A stretch of DNA of 64,000 nt from Hofstenia miamia (taxonomy: Eukaryota > Xenacoelomorpha > Acoela): positions 1,102,528-1,166,527 of the forward strand of contig SCFE01000011.1 in NCBI GenBank assembly GCA_004352715.1. The letters run 5' to 3'. This document shows, one piece after another, positions 1-12,700 of the stretch. The notes below the pieces were generated by a model. The model made no database searches and was not told the DNA's origin. It saw only the letters and a program-made list of their open reading frames with translations. Made by a program: the position numbers and the translations under genes. The first letter of the stretch is position 1. The number at the start of each line of letters is the position of its first letter.

Positions 1-245
1 CATATATTTTGTTACAACATACATATGCTTAGCTTACTTCATATCATTGTATTGTGTGAAAATGCCCATCTATTCGTATTTTCAAATTTTTCCTATCACA
101 TAGCAAGTTTTTTATATTTTTTATCACTTTTATCACTAAACAATGATTTTCTATTATTAATAGGATTGGAATTAGTAGTATGAAATACTGACTATAGTTC
201 AATTACAAAGTTTTTTGCTGAAATGATAGGAATAGAAAAAAGTTT

Positions 246-319
246 AATAATAATAATAATAAGAGTAAAAGCCAATTTATTGCTGAAAAAAATAACAAAG
301 GAGATACTACAAAGTAAAT

Positions 320-401
<82 letters not shown>

Positions 402-425
402 GTAATAATATAATAATAATAATTT
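246..425. repeat. Microsatellite cluster (AT)n and (AAT)n
   Basis: (AAT)n near 246-262, (AT)n about 328-361 and (AAT)n to about 425. The long isoleucine-rich open frame on the minus strand here is translated microsatellite, not a gene. Apart from this and the telomere-like array, I see nothing in bases 1-950. Confidence 0.9.
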
Positions 426-810
426 ATTTTTAAACCTTTGTACAATACAAAAAAGTATAAAAATACTTATTAAGGTTTAATTAATTTGTTTTTCCATAAT
501 TTCACTTAGTTGCAAATTGATTTTACTTAATTACAGACTTTATTGTTTAATTATCCAAATAAGTTATTTTCTTTGGTGATAATTCTAATTTAATTTTTTT
601 CTGAAATTCTTTAAAATTGGATTCTTCTTCTAATTTGTTACATATATCTATACAGTAATTGATAAATCAATTCTTCATGATTCTTTTTGTAAATTTAAAT
701 TTTCTCTAGAACTTGCCTCTAATATGTAATTTTGATTTACAAAATCAAATAATTTGATTAAAAATGCTGAATAAACAATGCCTAAAAAACAATCCAAATT
801 TTAAGTGCAC

Positions 811-842
811 TAACCCTAACCCTAACCCTAACCCTAACCCTA
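811..842. repeat. Interstitial telomere-like array (CCCTAA)n
   Basis: About five perfect copies of TTAGGG (read CCCTAA on plus) run directly into an (AT)n array. The array is short and internal, so it is an interstitial telomeric sequence, probably a repair scar or a transposon tail, not a chromosome end. Confidence 0.85.
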
Positions 843-951
843 TATATATATATATATATAACTGTATTTAATTTATGAAAAAGATATTTTAGAAATTTTT
901 TAATTGTATTATATTTAAAACTAAAACCTAATGTTTACAGGATGTAAATTT

Positions 952-957
952 TTTATT
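952..957 (-). terminator. Candidate polyadenylation signal of papilin
   Basis: AATAAA on the minus strand, about 107 nt after the papilin stop codon. Other AT-rich matches are common here, so this is only the nearest good candidate. Confidence 0.45.
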
Positions 958-1063
958 CTAGATATTTAAACCTCTTGTAAAAAAAGTTTACAGCTTTAAA
1001 TAAGAATAGAATTATTATTTTTCAATAAATACAAGAAATTCTGTTAAAATTCAGTGCCAAAAT

Positions 1064-1224
1064 TTAAATGTATCCCAACAGCTTGCATGCCTTGCAACAA
1101 TATCTTCTGTAATTGGGAACATTTGCACATAGTTCTCTTCTTTCAACTTCTGGCACATTGCAATTGGTTATTTCACTGTGGTCTTGACAAACAACGACTG
1201 GGGGAACAGGAGTTACTTCATATT
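1064..1224 (-). CDS. PPN: Papilin exon 21 (terminal): PLAC domain and stop
   Basis: After the acceptor TTTTATAG at 1225, the phase 1 frame reads [20 protein letters not shown] and then [23 protein letters not shown], ending YI and TAA at 1066-1064. This is the six-cysteine PLAC (protease and lacunin) pattern that ends papilin, lacunin and many ADAMTS-like proteins. It lies 3.75 kb from exon 20 and is short enough to be missed by gene finders. No further exon is seen in the intron between them. Confidence 0.9.
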
Positions 1225-1331
1225 CTATAAAATAATTTTCACTAGCTTGACCTATTTAAATATTTTAGTTATCAATATTTTCATCTCTAATTCCTCTTAG
1301 GCATCCTTATACATATATATATATGCCTTTA

Positions 1332-1389
<58 letters not shown>

Positions 1390-4141
1390 CATATAATTTA
1401 AATATGCATACATAATGTATATTTATGCATGTATATATAAAAATTAAGGTTCATTTTATTTTTGAATTTAAAAATTATCACTAGCCAGAATTTGGAAAAT
1501 ACTAAAATTAGATTTTCATTTTCCAACTAATTGCTGAAGAACGCTACTGTTAAAAATGCTTATTTACAATTATACATTAGTGAAGGAAGGTGAAGAACTT
1601 CTTAGTAGGTCCGTGAAAAACGTCATTTTGGAATTTTGTGATGTTGCTCTCATAATTTACTTGATGATTACTGTTTAATGAATAAGTAATAGTAACATTG
1701 TAAGTAAATTGGATGCACCTCTCAATTTAAATGCTGTTATGGATCTGCTATTTTAGAATAAAAGCTCACCTTTACATGAGGGACTTCTTTTAAATTGAAT
1801 GCTACTCATATGTGTTGACTGTTCAGATTTTATTGCGTACTATTTTGCGGATGGATTTCGGCATAGTATGTTTTTTCTTTTGCCATACAGCTGCGGTTTG
1901 AATCGCGCTTAAAAAGTTATTCTACTGAGAGACGAAAATACTTAAGATCTCAGTAAATTTTTAGAGATACTAGTTACACGTGAGGTTCGTGTCACAGCAC
2001 GTGATGCTTGCCATGTCGGTAAAAATCAATACCATCATCATACCCTATAAGGAGCACATTTGATGAAATCGCAATTAAGAAATCAGGAGTTTAATCGGAA
2101 CAGAGATCATGAAACAAATTCGAATCTGTTTGATTCAAACAACATTGGTTCAGAAAAAAAATCCTCTTGAATTTCCGGAGAAACAACCATTCTTCGTTTC
2201 CGTTATTACACAAAATTCAGAGAATGTTTTTTCTAATACTTGCAAATTATGTACCCAGTGAACATGTGCCGACAGACATTGGGATGGGAATATCATCACA
2301 GAAAAGCGCAGAACACTTATAAATTTTGGTATTTTTACATGTGAATTTGAAATAAATTGCAATAGCACCGAACTGATTTTGCATCGTAATTCAATTCAGG
2401 GGCGAAAATCCAATTGATTTTAAAAATTAACATCAGCTAAGAATAAATTCACAAAAATGAGGAGGACATCACATTTAATAAAAAGATTATACTAGAAGCT
2501 TTTAGATGAATTCTTGACAGATGCCCTTTTAATTGAAGTGGAATCCCTATGTACGTAAGTAAAACTATATGCACACTTCAGTTTTGAGTTGACTTGTCAA
2601 ATAGACAACATTAAAATTTACAAGTGCAAAGCGACTAGTTTGTTTGCTGAAATTTTTAGTTAAAATTTTCAAATGACAAAGTGTGATTTCTATTTGAATT
2701 AACATGTTGAGAATGCTCATAAATGACTAATGAATTGTAAATAGATTTTCTTTAGAACTTATATGTAATAAATAATATCAATCGGTACAGCTTGCCATGA
2801 TTTTAAGCATAAAAACTCCTAGAAATCCATCAACTAATAGCTTAGCTTAGTCGTCATTTACCGCTTGATTATTTTTTATTGAGGTTGGATAAGCAAGTCT
2901 TTAAAGTAATGATGATCAACCTTTAAGTGGAATATGACTTAGATAAAATAACAGATAAGAGCACACTATGAGAAATATTAAGAACTTATATTGAAGCAAT
3001 AAACATGAAAGTTTAATTTCTGAAGTATGGAATATTTCAGGCAGTTGGGAAGGGTTTGAGACCACCTGGCAGTTGAGATCATGGAAAAGATTGTATTTTG
3101 CTTTCAAAATGACTTCGTGCTTCCATTAAGGCTACATTGAGTTTGCTCAGCTAGATAACTATTTCTGTCTTTTGTAATTAAAGTCTGTAAAAGATACTCA
3201 AAATAAATCTTAGTTCAAATATAGAGAAAAAAATCCCAATTTGCAGCATTTACTGGCTATTTTTTATAGAACTTATCTCAAGGGTGAGGATCTTATGGTT
3301 TGAGATGTAATGCATAGCGTGAACAATGTTTGCACTTCGAAGTATCCTAATTGTCGATAAATTCAATGACAATCACAAGACCAATATCAATGTTTGGTTT
3401 CAACAAGATAACACTGTTTACATCAATTAATAAAATATTTTGTCACAACTGTTATAGAGAAGCATGTTAAATTACAATTTATAAATATAAGGTTATGTTT
3501 TGCAACCTCCTTCCATGCTTTACTTAATAACCAGATAGTAATATTAATGTAAAATTGCATATATATATATATATATATATATACATTTATATATATATAT
3601 ATTTTCAAAAGACATCTCAATATTGGAAGGATTCAAATTTGAATTGATGATTTATGATGAATAGTTCTGAATTAAGGAATGTAATTAAGCAAAATAGGAA
3701 CTGTTATTTAGAAAAACATTTCCATAAGCCCCATGTATACCATATATCACGCAAAAGAATACAACTGTCAAATAATCAAATTTACAAAAACTGATAATAT
3801 GTGTGTAAATAATAAGAAACAAATATTGCACGCCTTGCATCTTTCTCGAAAATCATCGTATTAATTCGTAGATAAGTTCAACAGCAATGCATTTAGTTTA
3901 AAAATGAATATTTACCAAGCATTTAATAATTTGGTTCAAATAAAGAATTAAGTTCTAAATTTTCCTCATAGAAATCAAAATTCACATAATAACTTTGACT
4001 CTTACCTCCAGTTGTAAAAACACACTAAACTTGACTAATTAGCTTAGTGCTAATTAATTTCAAACTTAAAATGTTCAAACATAATTGAATTGATTGATAA
4101 GTTAGGATTTCAAATCTCCAATGTATATATATATATATAAC

Positions 4142-4175
<34 letters not shown>

Positions 4176-4551
4176 CATATTTAAGAAGATTTACAAAAAC
4201 AAAAACATTTGTATATTTTTAGTAAGTTTAAAGGAAATTCGAAACATTTTTGGTGGTGACGGTTGAAAATTTTGAAACATTCTACAATTTTATTTAGAAT
4301 TATAGGAAAACACATACAAAGCTTTATAAATTTTAACTATTATAAAAAATGAACTACCTAAACCAAATAAGAGGTTCAAAATTTAAATTCACTGAAGTGA
4401 AAAATGAAAAGCTGATTAAAGTTCTGAAAAGAATTGATATATGGAAAATATTAATATAGTATTGTGCTTGGAATATAGCTTTAATATTTTGAATTTTGCA
4501 ATTTCAGCTTCTTCTATTGCCATGTGTAATATTATAGAATGAAAAACTTAA

Positions 4552-4605
<54 letters not shown>

Positions 4606-7600
4606 AGTTGTTCTTGAAATTTATATATCAAGATATATATATATATATCAAGATGTTCTTGATATAGATATATATATATATATATATATAGCCATGCATA
4701 GATATGCAATGCAAATAGAGCTTACGGGGCAAAACCGGCTGGCCGGTATTAGCTGTTGCCGGCCAACTACCACCTCCAGCTTTGAAATTTTTGTCTGATT
4801 GCAACTCTGCCACAAATCTAATCATGAGTGTATAGACTTTTCAAGTCTATTTTATAATAACAAATTTATTTTTTAAAATATTAATAACAGGTGCCACAAT
4901 TATTCAGATTCATAATTTCGTATTCTTGAAAACTTAGAATATAAGGCTTGTTGTAAAAGCAATAAATAAACTACCTGGATTTAGATGAAGATCTACTAGG
5001 ATGGAGTCGCTTGAATGCTCATTAGATGCTGTACACTGATAAGAACCTGTACTGCTTTCGCTGACAGAATATAGCGTGAGGCGAGATGAAGAACTTACTG
5101 TCCGTCCTCGGAAAGTCCATATAATAACTGGATCTGGAAATCCCACTGCTTTACAATAAATGGTAACAGTGGATCCTTTCTCCACAAAAAGATCTCTATC
5201 AGGTGATTGTACAATTTCTACTTGCTCTATAAAAGATTTAGTTATATTTATAACTATTGAAAATACTTAAGAGTTTCTTCTTAACAGTCAAAAATGTAGT
5301 TGCGGAATTCGCGGAATCATAGATTTCTCCTGGTGAGCAAACATAATACCCAGTATCTGATGTTTGGGCATTATTCAGTTGAAGTCTTCCATTGCCATAA
5401 TCAATCCAACGATCATCTATTATCAATCGATTTCCATTTCTGGTCCACCAACTTATGTATGTTCCGGTCACGGATGAGTCTTCGTAAAAACACTTAATCA
5501 TCACAGAGTTGCCAGTGAGCACTTCATAACTCTGCTGATCTACATATAGCTTTTTGCTACGAGGAGTTGGGTCGACGGTGGAAGAGCAAACCGCATAGCA
5601 CTCGAATTCAGAATAGAAATTGTTTTGGTTACCGGAACAGCCTCCAAACCAAAATAGTTGGCAGCTAGCCGTAGTAATATCATAATACCATCTTTGAGAC
5701 CATTCGCCGCACGGTCCAACAGCCTTAGGTTCAAGACAACGTCCTAAAATATTTAAACTGCTTACATTATAATACAATAAAACATGTACAATCATTTACA
5801 CTAATTCGTACAAAGTTGAAAAACTTGACTAGTAAAACACGAGAAAGCATAGAAATAGGGCTTGAGGATACCGGTATCAGAATTTCTTTGTCTATTTATA
5901 ATTTGCGTATCATAGCTTGCGCCATCTTGAGGAAGCATTAATTAATATATCGTATTAGGGGGCGCTGACGTCAGGAAATTGACCCTAGTACCAAAACATG
6001 CGAAAAGTATGTTTTCATATCAACTTATTAATCACAAGATGAAAATTATAAAATAATGGTTTTGGGGACTAAAAGGAATATATCTAAAAAAATAATCACA
6101 AAATTAATACAAATTTTATTGATTTGTCTCCCTAATATATTTTAATGAAAATTATGAAAAAGGTTAAGATGTTCTTTCAAATTAGATATGTACCACTGGC
6201 ACCCCGGCTGAGATATTTGAAAGACCTCCAGTGATTAGAAAACATCGACACCTTAAATTTTGAAAGCATACATTATGGACTACTTTATATATTGGTCACA
6301 TACTACTATGCCAAATGACCAGAATTTTAAGCATCTACAGTGAATTAAAAATATGTATATAATGCGTTCTCAACAAACCTGCAGCATAGAACCTAATTCG
6401 TTATGTTTTACAACATAATTTAAAAATATTGCTATTGTTCATCTTTTTGGATTAGAAATTTTTTGAAAGCTATGATTAATAATTTTCAAAAGTTATGTAA
6501 TTCAATTTTCTAACTGTGTTCTTAAATTATAAAGAATAAATGTTTTATGAAAATTAATAGCTTATGCATGATACGATTCAAGATTGTACGGTCAATTGTA
6601 ATTTGCGTGTTATGAATGATGCACAACAATTAACTTTGTGCAAGTAAAAAGATAACCAATTGTGTTCAGGAACAAATCCAAGACTTTCAGATGAGGAGAA
6701 AATACTTCAATGTTTTTACAGAAAAGTCAATATTAGAAAACAGAGGAGATATTACTCTGTTTGCTACTAATGGTGACTTGTATCCGGTACAGCTACATAG
6801 CATGCTTCTTTCATTTGTCAAAGTTTTAAGGAATACTTGTTTAATAATTATTTTAAAAAGTTAATAACTCTTTGAAAAAACCAGTAATATTCATAATTTA
6901 ACCCTATTTCCTCTAGGGTTACTTTAAGATAATAAAAAAATCCACATTTTTGAATAATTTTATAAAAGCCTGTTAAAAAAAATTGAAAGCCTTTTACATG
7001 GGCACATCTATGGGTTTGTGCCCACTCATGCAATGATGAAGATTTTGACTAAAAGTTATTCTTCTGCACTAAGAACATACAAATATCAATTTTCATTTAA
7101 TAGGAAATCAAATTTTTGAAAAAAATCATGCAAGTTCTTTCCATTCATGATCCTCAAATAATTAGGCATACAATGTCAAAGGAACAGCAATTACTCACCA
7201 ATGTCTTGCATTTGAAGAAAACTCTGGTGCCCCGTTGAGGTGTGCAGGAGTGCGCAAAGTCAGATTTGGTTGTGCAAAAAAAGGAAGAGAAGCCAATTCT
7301 CCATTTTGTGGTGTTTTCATATCTGTTCATTAAAAATCTTCATTTGTTCGTGCGTTTAAAAATTTTTTGGGAACCCATCACAGATTTTAAAAAATTCATA
7401 ATAGAATTGGAATAAATATATAATTTTTAAACTAAATCTCTATATTATAAAGATTTATGCAGAAAATGAACATACGAAGTCATGAATATATCTATGAAAG
7501 CCGAATTGTTAACGAGAGATCGGCTAAATTTTTGATGAGGATATCAACTAAAAGTTGCTTGAATTTTCATTGCGACATGAAGTAAGACTTAGGGATCATG

Positions 7601-9165
7601 GCAACATTTACATTTAAGAATAAACTCGAAAAAGTGTACCTAAGCCACATCCTGCAAAGCTAGGTCCTTGTGCGACGGTTGTTCCATCTGGACAGCAGCC
7701 AAATGGTTCTGTGCTGCAAGAACAACCATAAAAGTTTGGACCTGAGGCTGGTGTTAGATTATCCTAAATTGTGAAAGCAATTAATTGAATACCAATCTTG
7801 AACAAAGCAATAAAAGTTCTAAGTTTGCATAATGCGGTCTAAAACTTAATTTTTCGTAATTTTCCTTGAAAAGTCTATTGCCGCTTAAGCTTTTACCATG
7901 TAATCTTTGAAAACTTTTAAGAAATTTTCAAAAAATTAGGAAAAACTGAAGTAGTATAAATTTGGCAAAATTCAACGAACTACTTCAAAAGGAAACTTAA
8001 TACAACATGTAATTGATTATTTATAACACATGATTTAACTTAAGAATTTGAAATAGTATAAATTGACAATTTAATTGGCAATGTAAAAATAATAATTTTT
8101 AAGTCTAGTGTAATATCGAGACTGGTACTTGTCTCGGCCAGACTACATGTTTTCTATGTATATTGTAAATATTAGTCATTTGTAAAAAAAGGAACGAGTT
8201 GTTGAAAGTAGAGCACAATTTTAGCACAATGTTGTGATGCAAAGCCTATGCCTCAGATATTACATGGTGACCCTGACGTGATCCCGAGCCCATAGAGTCT
8301 TATTTATCCATATTCGAACTGTGTTTTTAACCTGACGTGATCCTGGTGCATTCCCCAGGGGTAAGCGATGATGGGAGGAGTGACTCCAGTCGTGAGAAGC
8401 CTGTATGCGAGCAGGAAAAAGCTCAGGAGATATTACATATAACTTGACGTGATCGAGTAGTCTTCCTTTTCAAGTGGAAAACTTGTTTGCAGTCGGATTC
8501 TTGTTTAACGCATGCACGTGAGAACAACGCAGATCTAGTATGAAAGTCTCTTTTAATTGTTGGAGTGAATTCGTTTGACGTCTCATCGCGATAATCTCAA
8601 CTAGACTTAGGGAAAATGGTTATTCCCCAGAGGGTAAGCTTTCCTTGGGAGATGCTACTCCAGGTGGTGATAAGCCTGAAGGGAACAAGCTGCTGGTTGC
8701 ATGGTTAAAAGGAAGGCGACAAGTTGGCAATTCGATCTAGAGAAACACCACCTCTTGATGAAGACGTAGGAGAATGCAGAGCATCCAGTTAATCTGGCCT
8801 GGGGCCGCAGGTGGTATCTGGACTAGTACTTGTCTCGGCCAGACTACATGCTTACAATTTGAGCACAGTGTTGTGTTGGTTAATGTCTGCTGTGCGCTGT
8901 GATGTAAATCTTTGCTTCAGATATTACACTAGTGTATACTAAGAAAACTACTTAAGCTAAGTAAAATAAATATGCTTATCATAGAATTAACTGAAATAAT
9001 ATTTTTTTAAATTTCCAGAGTTTGCACATGTACCTTGCAACAACCAAACTCTGAGTACTTGCATTCATTTTCGCAGTTGGATTGGTCAGCATTAGCAACA
9101 CTTTTTCCATCGGGGCAGCACCCATATGTTGAAAATCGGCAAGCGTAGATTGGATCTAAATTAAT

Positions 9166-9209
<44 letters not shown>

Positions 9210-9557
9210 CCTTTATCTTGATTAAGAAAATGTTCAGCTAAATATCATTGAATCAAAAACTTTTCACTATCTAATGACGTCATAAAAACTTAAAACGATT
9301 AAATATTATCATCTAAATCTTAATTTGTTAGAAGAGAATATTATTGTGAAATTTTGTCTAAGTTTTATGTATTCAAGTTTTTTAAATACTTCAGCGAAAA
9401 AAATTCATGTTTATCTCAAGTATTGAAGCTTAGAAATATTGAAAAGTCGAAAAATATCCGCAGGAAAAGTCGATTACCAGATGAGACCTTTGATCATTAT
9501 TTAATGAATTTATCAAAAAGTTTTATACTCAAATTCAGTACACTGAATTATCAGAAC

Positions 9558-9591
<34 letters not shown>

Positions 9592-9711
9592 NNNNNNNNN
9601 NNTCCTTAAGTTATATAAGTGAATAACCATTTTAATTTCAGATTTCTAAAAGTAAAATTGCTTCCAGTAATGTTCAAAGATACCAATAAGTTCATTATAT
9701 TACTGCAGAAT

Positions 9712-9743
<32 letters not shown>

Positions 9744-12700
9744 TTCTAAGCAACACTACAATTCTCTAATTATTTCTATTTAATCATTTAGAAAATTTGA
9801 ATTATTAATAGTGATATTAAATTACATCAATTAATGAAAATATTGAGGTCATTCCGTAAGTAATATATTCAAGAACAATATAATCCAGATAGCATTTGCG
9901 GTTCGTGTTTATCTTGTAATTGTTCACATTGGCATATTACAAGATTTTCCTATAAATGAAGTGTAGATTTTATATTAAGTATCATATTTCGGTTAATTAT
10001 TGTCATTTATTCATTTTATTATTATTATTATTATTATTATTTATTATGATAATTTAGGAGACGATAACAACCTACACACAACGAATTTGTATGTGCACTA
10101 TGCTATATATAATGCATATGTATAATTTCATTAATTTTTCAATTTTTATGAAATCAACTTACTTTGACTACTATTATTATTGCTATTATTATTATTATTA
10201 AAATTAATGAATCGGTTGTTTGAGATTGCAAAAGCGAGCCCAATTAAGGCTAATAATTGGTCTAATTATTATAGTGCCAAGAAATTAATTAAAAAAATAC
10301 CGCAAATCTGCTTTCGATTCTTGGGAATGCAATATTTTACACAACTTAACTATCTAGTCAAAAATTGAATTTTTTGCATAGAATTATTAAAAACCTTAAT
10401 TTTATCTGTGAACATTCAGGAAATTAAGTACGATAATAAGAAATATAAAACTAATTATTTTCAACAAACCTTTTAAAAATTAGACAAATTGGATTTTAAG
10501 TGTGAAAATCTTACTAGCAAAGAGAATAAATTTATGGAAAAAGGCAACTGCTGATTTAAATTTTCGCTTATATCTTTCGAAAATTTGAAACAAGCAGTAA
10601 AAAACTTGTTATTCACAAATCTTGTGGACCTAAACATTTGCCATATTACGTAATTTAACACTATGTTGACATTTTGGGGAATATCTTCTTAATCAATGCA
10701 TTATCGATAATAAATTTCCTGTTATTTTGAAAAAATAATTACCGACCTATCAGCATTACACACTCTTTTGTTAAAATCTTTGAGAAGCACTGAGCTAAAC
10801 AAATCTACAGTTTTCGCAATGACAATAGGATTCTATCAGGCAATCAATTTGGATTTAGTATAGTACAACAGATGCAATATTATCAATTACTAAAAAATTA
10901 ACTCAAATTTAAGGAACAATTTTCTACATTTATTGCCTTACTGGATCTCAGTAACGCATTTAGTTCAATGAAATTCAAAATCAAGGTTTCAGAAAATATG
11001 CTACGAATTTCGTTATACATTTCTAAAGTAATCGAAGATATAGAGTAAAAATTAATAACACTTATTCCGACTATATTATTACTAATTTAGGTGTAGCGCA
11101 AGGTACAGTATTAGGACCCGTTTCACTTGCATTATATGTTAATGATATATCAAATATATTGAATAACAGAACGATCTATCAATGTGCTGATGATACATGT
11201 ATAACGACAAACAGGAAAAATGCGTATGAACCAACTAAGCTTTTAGAGAAATATATTGAAAATTAGACTGAGTATTTAAGTAAAAACAAGTTAAAAACAA
11301 ATCCTGAAAATACGCAATTTATTATCTTAAAACCAAAGCAACACAAAATTTTTAATAATGTCAAAATTAAAGTAAACAATACTGAGATTAGTCAAAGTAG
11401 TTATATTAATTATTTTGGGTAGTAATTGATAGAGGTTTAACATTTAATGAATTTTTTTACTAAATTGTAGGAACATGGTATCCGGATGTTCATATCACTT
11501 GCGTAACGAATGTCAGGTTTTTCAAATACAAATTATTTTGTGCTAAGTAACTTCAATTATTGTTGTTTTTTATTCCAAAATATAACATCAAACAATCGGT
11601 CATCATTTGCAAAAATATTCAATTCGGCATTAAGAACTCTGAATTATATCGATAAGTGAGTAATTTAATAAAAGATAGCAATGTCTTGCACCGTTGTACT
11701 TCAATATCAAACACTTTGTATGATACGCCAATATGTACACAATTCAAAACCCTTAAGCAAGTATATCAAAATCAATGAGAGAAATTACAAGTTACATAGT
11801 AGTATTAATCGTCCAGATTCATTTCCTTTTAAAGCTTCCAAATTATGGAATGATTTAAGTCCCAAAATACAATCGGCACAAAATTATCAACATTTCCGAC
11901 AAAAAATTAAAGAACTTTTGTTATCTAAGCAATCCCTATTAGCAGTGGCGTACGAGGGGGACATGGTGGAATGTCCCCCACCCCCGTCAGTTTTCCAAAT
12001 TTGATTTTGACTGGATAAATCAAAAAAAATTCGTAAAAAAATTGGAAAATTTAAAATGTAGGAACTTGAAATGCATTTTTTAGGGTCTATTTTCTCAATA
12101 TTTTCAAAATTTTCACTTCAGGGCTTCATCCCGCATTTGGGTATTAACGATGATGTCCCCCCCCCGTCAGAAAATCCTGGGTACGCCTCTGCTATTAGGA
12201 ATATCAAATCAATTAAATACGTGGACAGATTTCATTTAACATTTACACCCTTTAAGCAATATTGCATATGCATGAGTTTGTAAATATATATGTATAGTTT
12301 TTTGTAGTATTGTTTCTTTGTTTTTTTCCTGTTTATAATTTAGCAATAAGCTTGCTTTAACACTGATTTTTAGTAATATTTGAATAGAAGAAAGAAATGG
12401 GCAATCCCTTGAAAGAAATCGTTAGTATAGCCAACAACAAAAATTGGATCACCATGCGAAGTCAACATTTTCGATCGATAATGGGACATAACGACTTATC
12501 GTAACTCTAACTCGTTTTTAAGTTTGCGACTGTCAACAGTAAATGTTTGTTTGACATACTTTCGCTAAATCTGGCATTGATTTGATTTAGAAATTAAGTG
12601 AAATCATATGTTGATCTTACTGAGATGTTGTCAAACACTTTCGATAAATTCTACGAACAAAGTTCATGAAGTAGCATTCAGTGAAGTGTAGTGCTTCTTA

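Noticed and set aside
203-445. Open frame rich in Ile, Tyr and Leu
   Set aside because: Pure translation of (AT)n and (AAT)n microsatellites.
811-842. Chromosome end
   Set aside because: Only about five units, with unique and repeat sequence on both sides.
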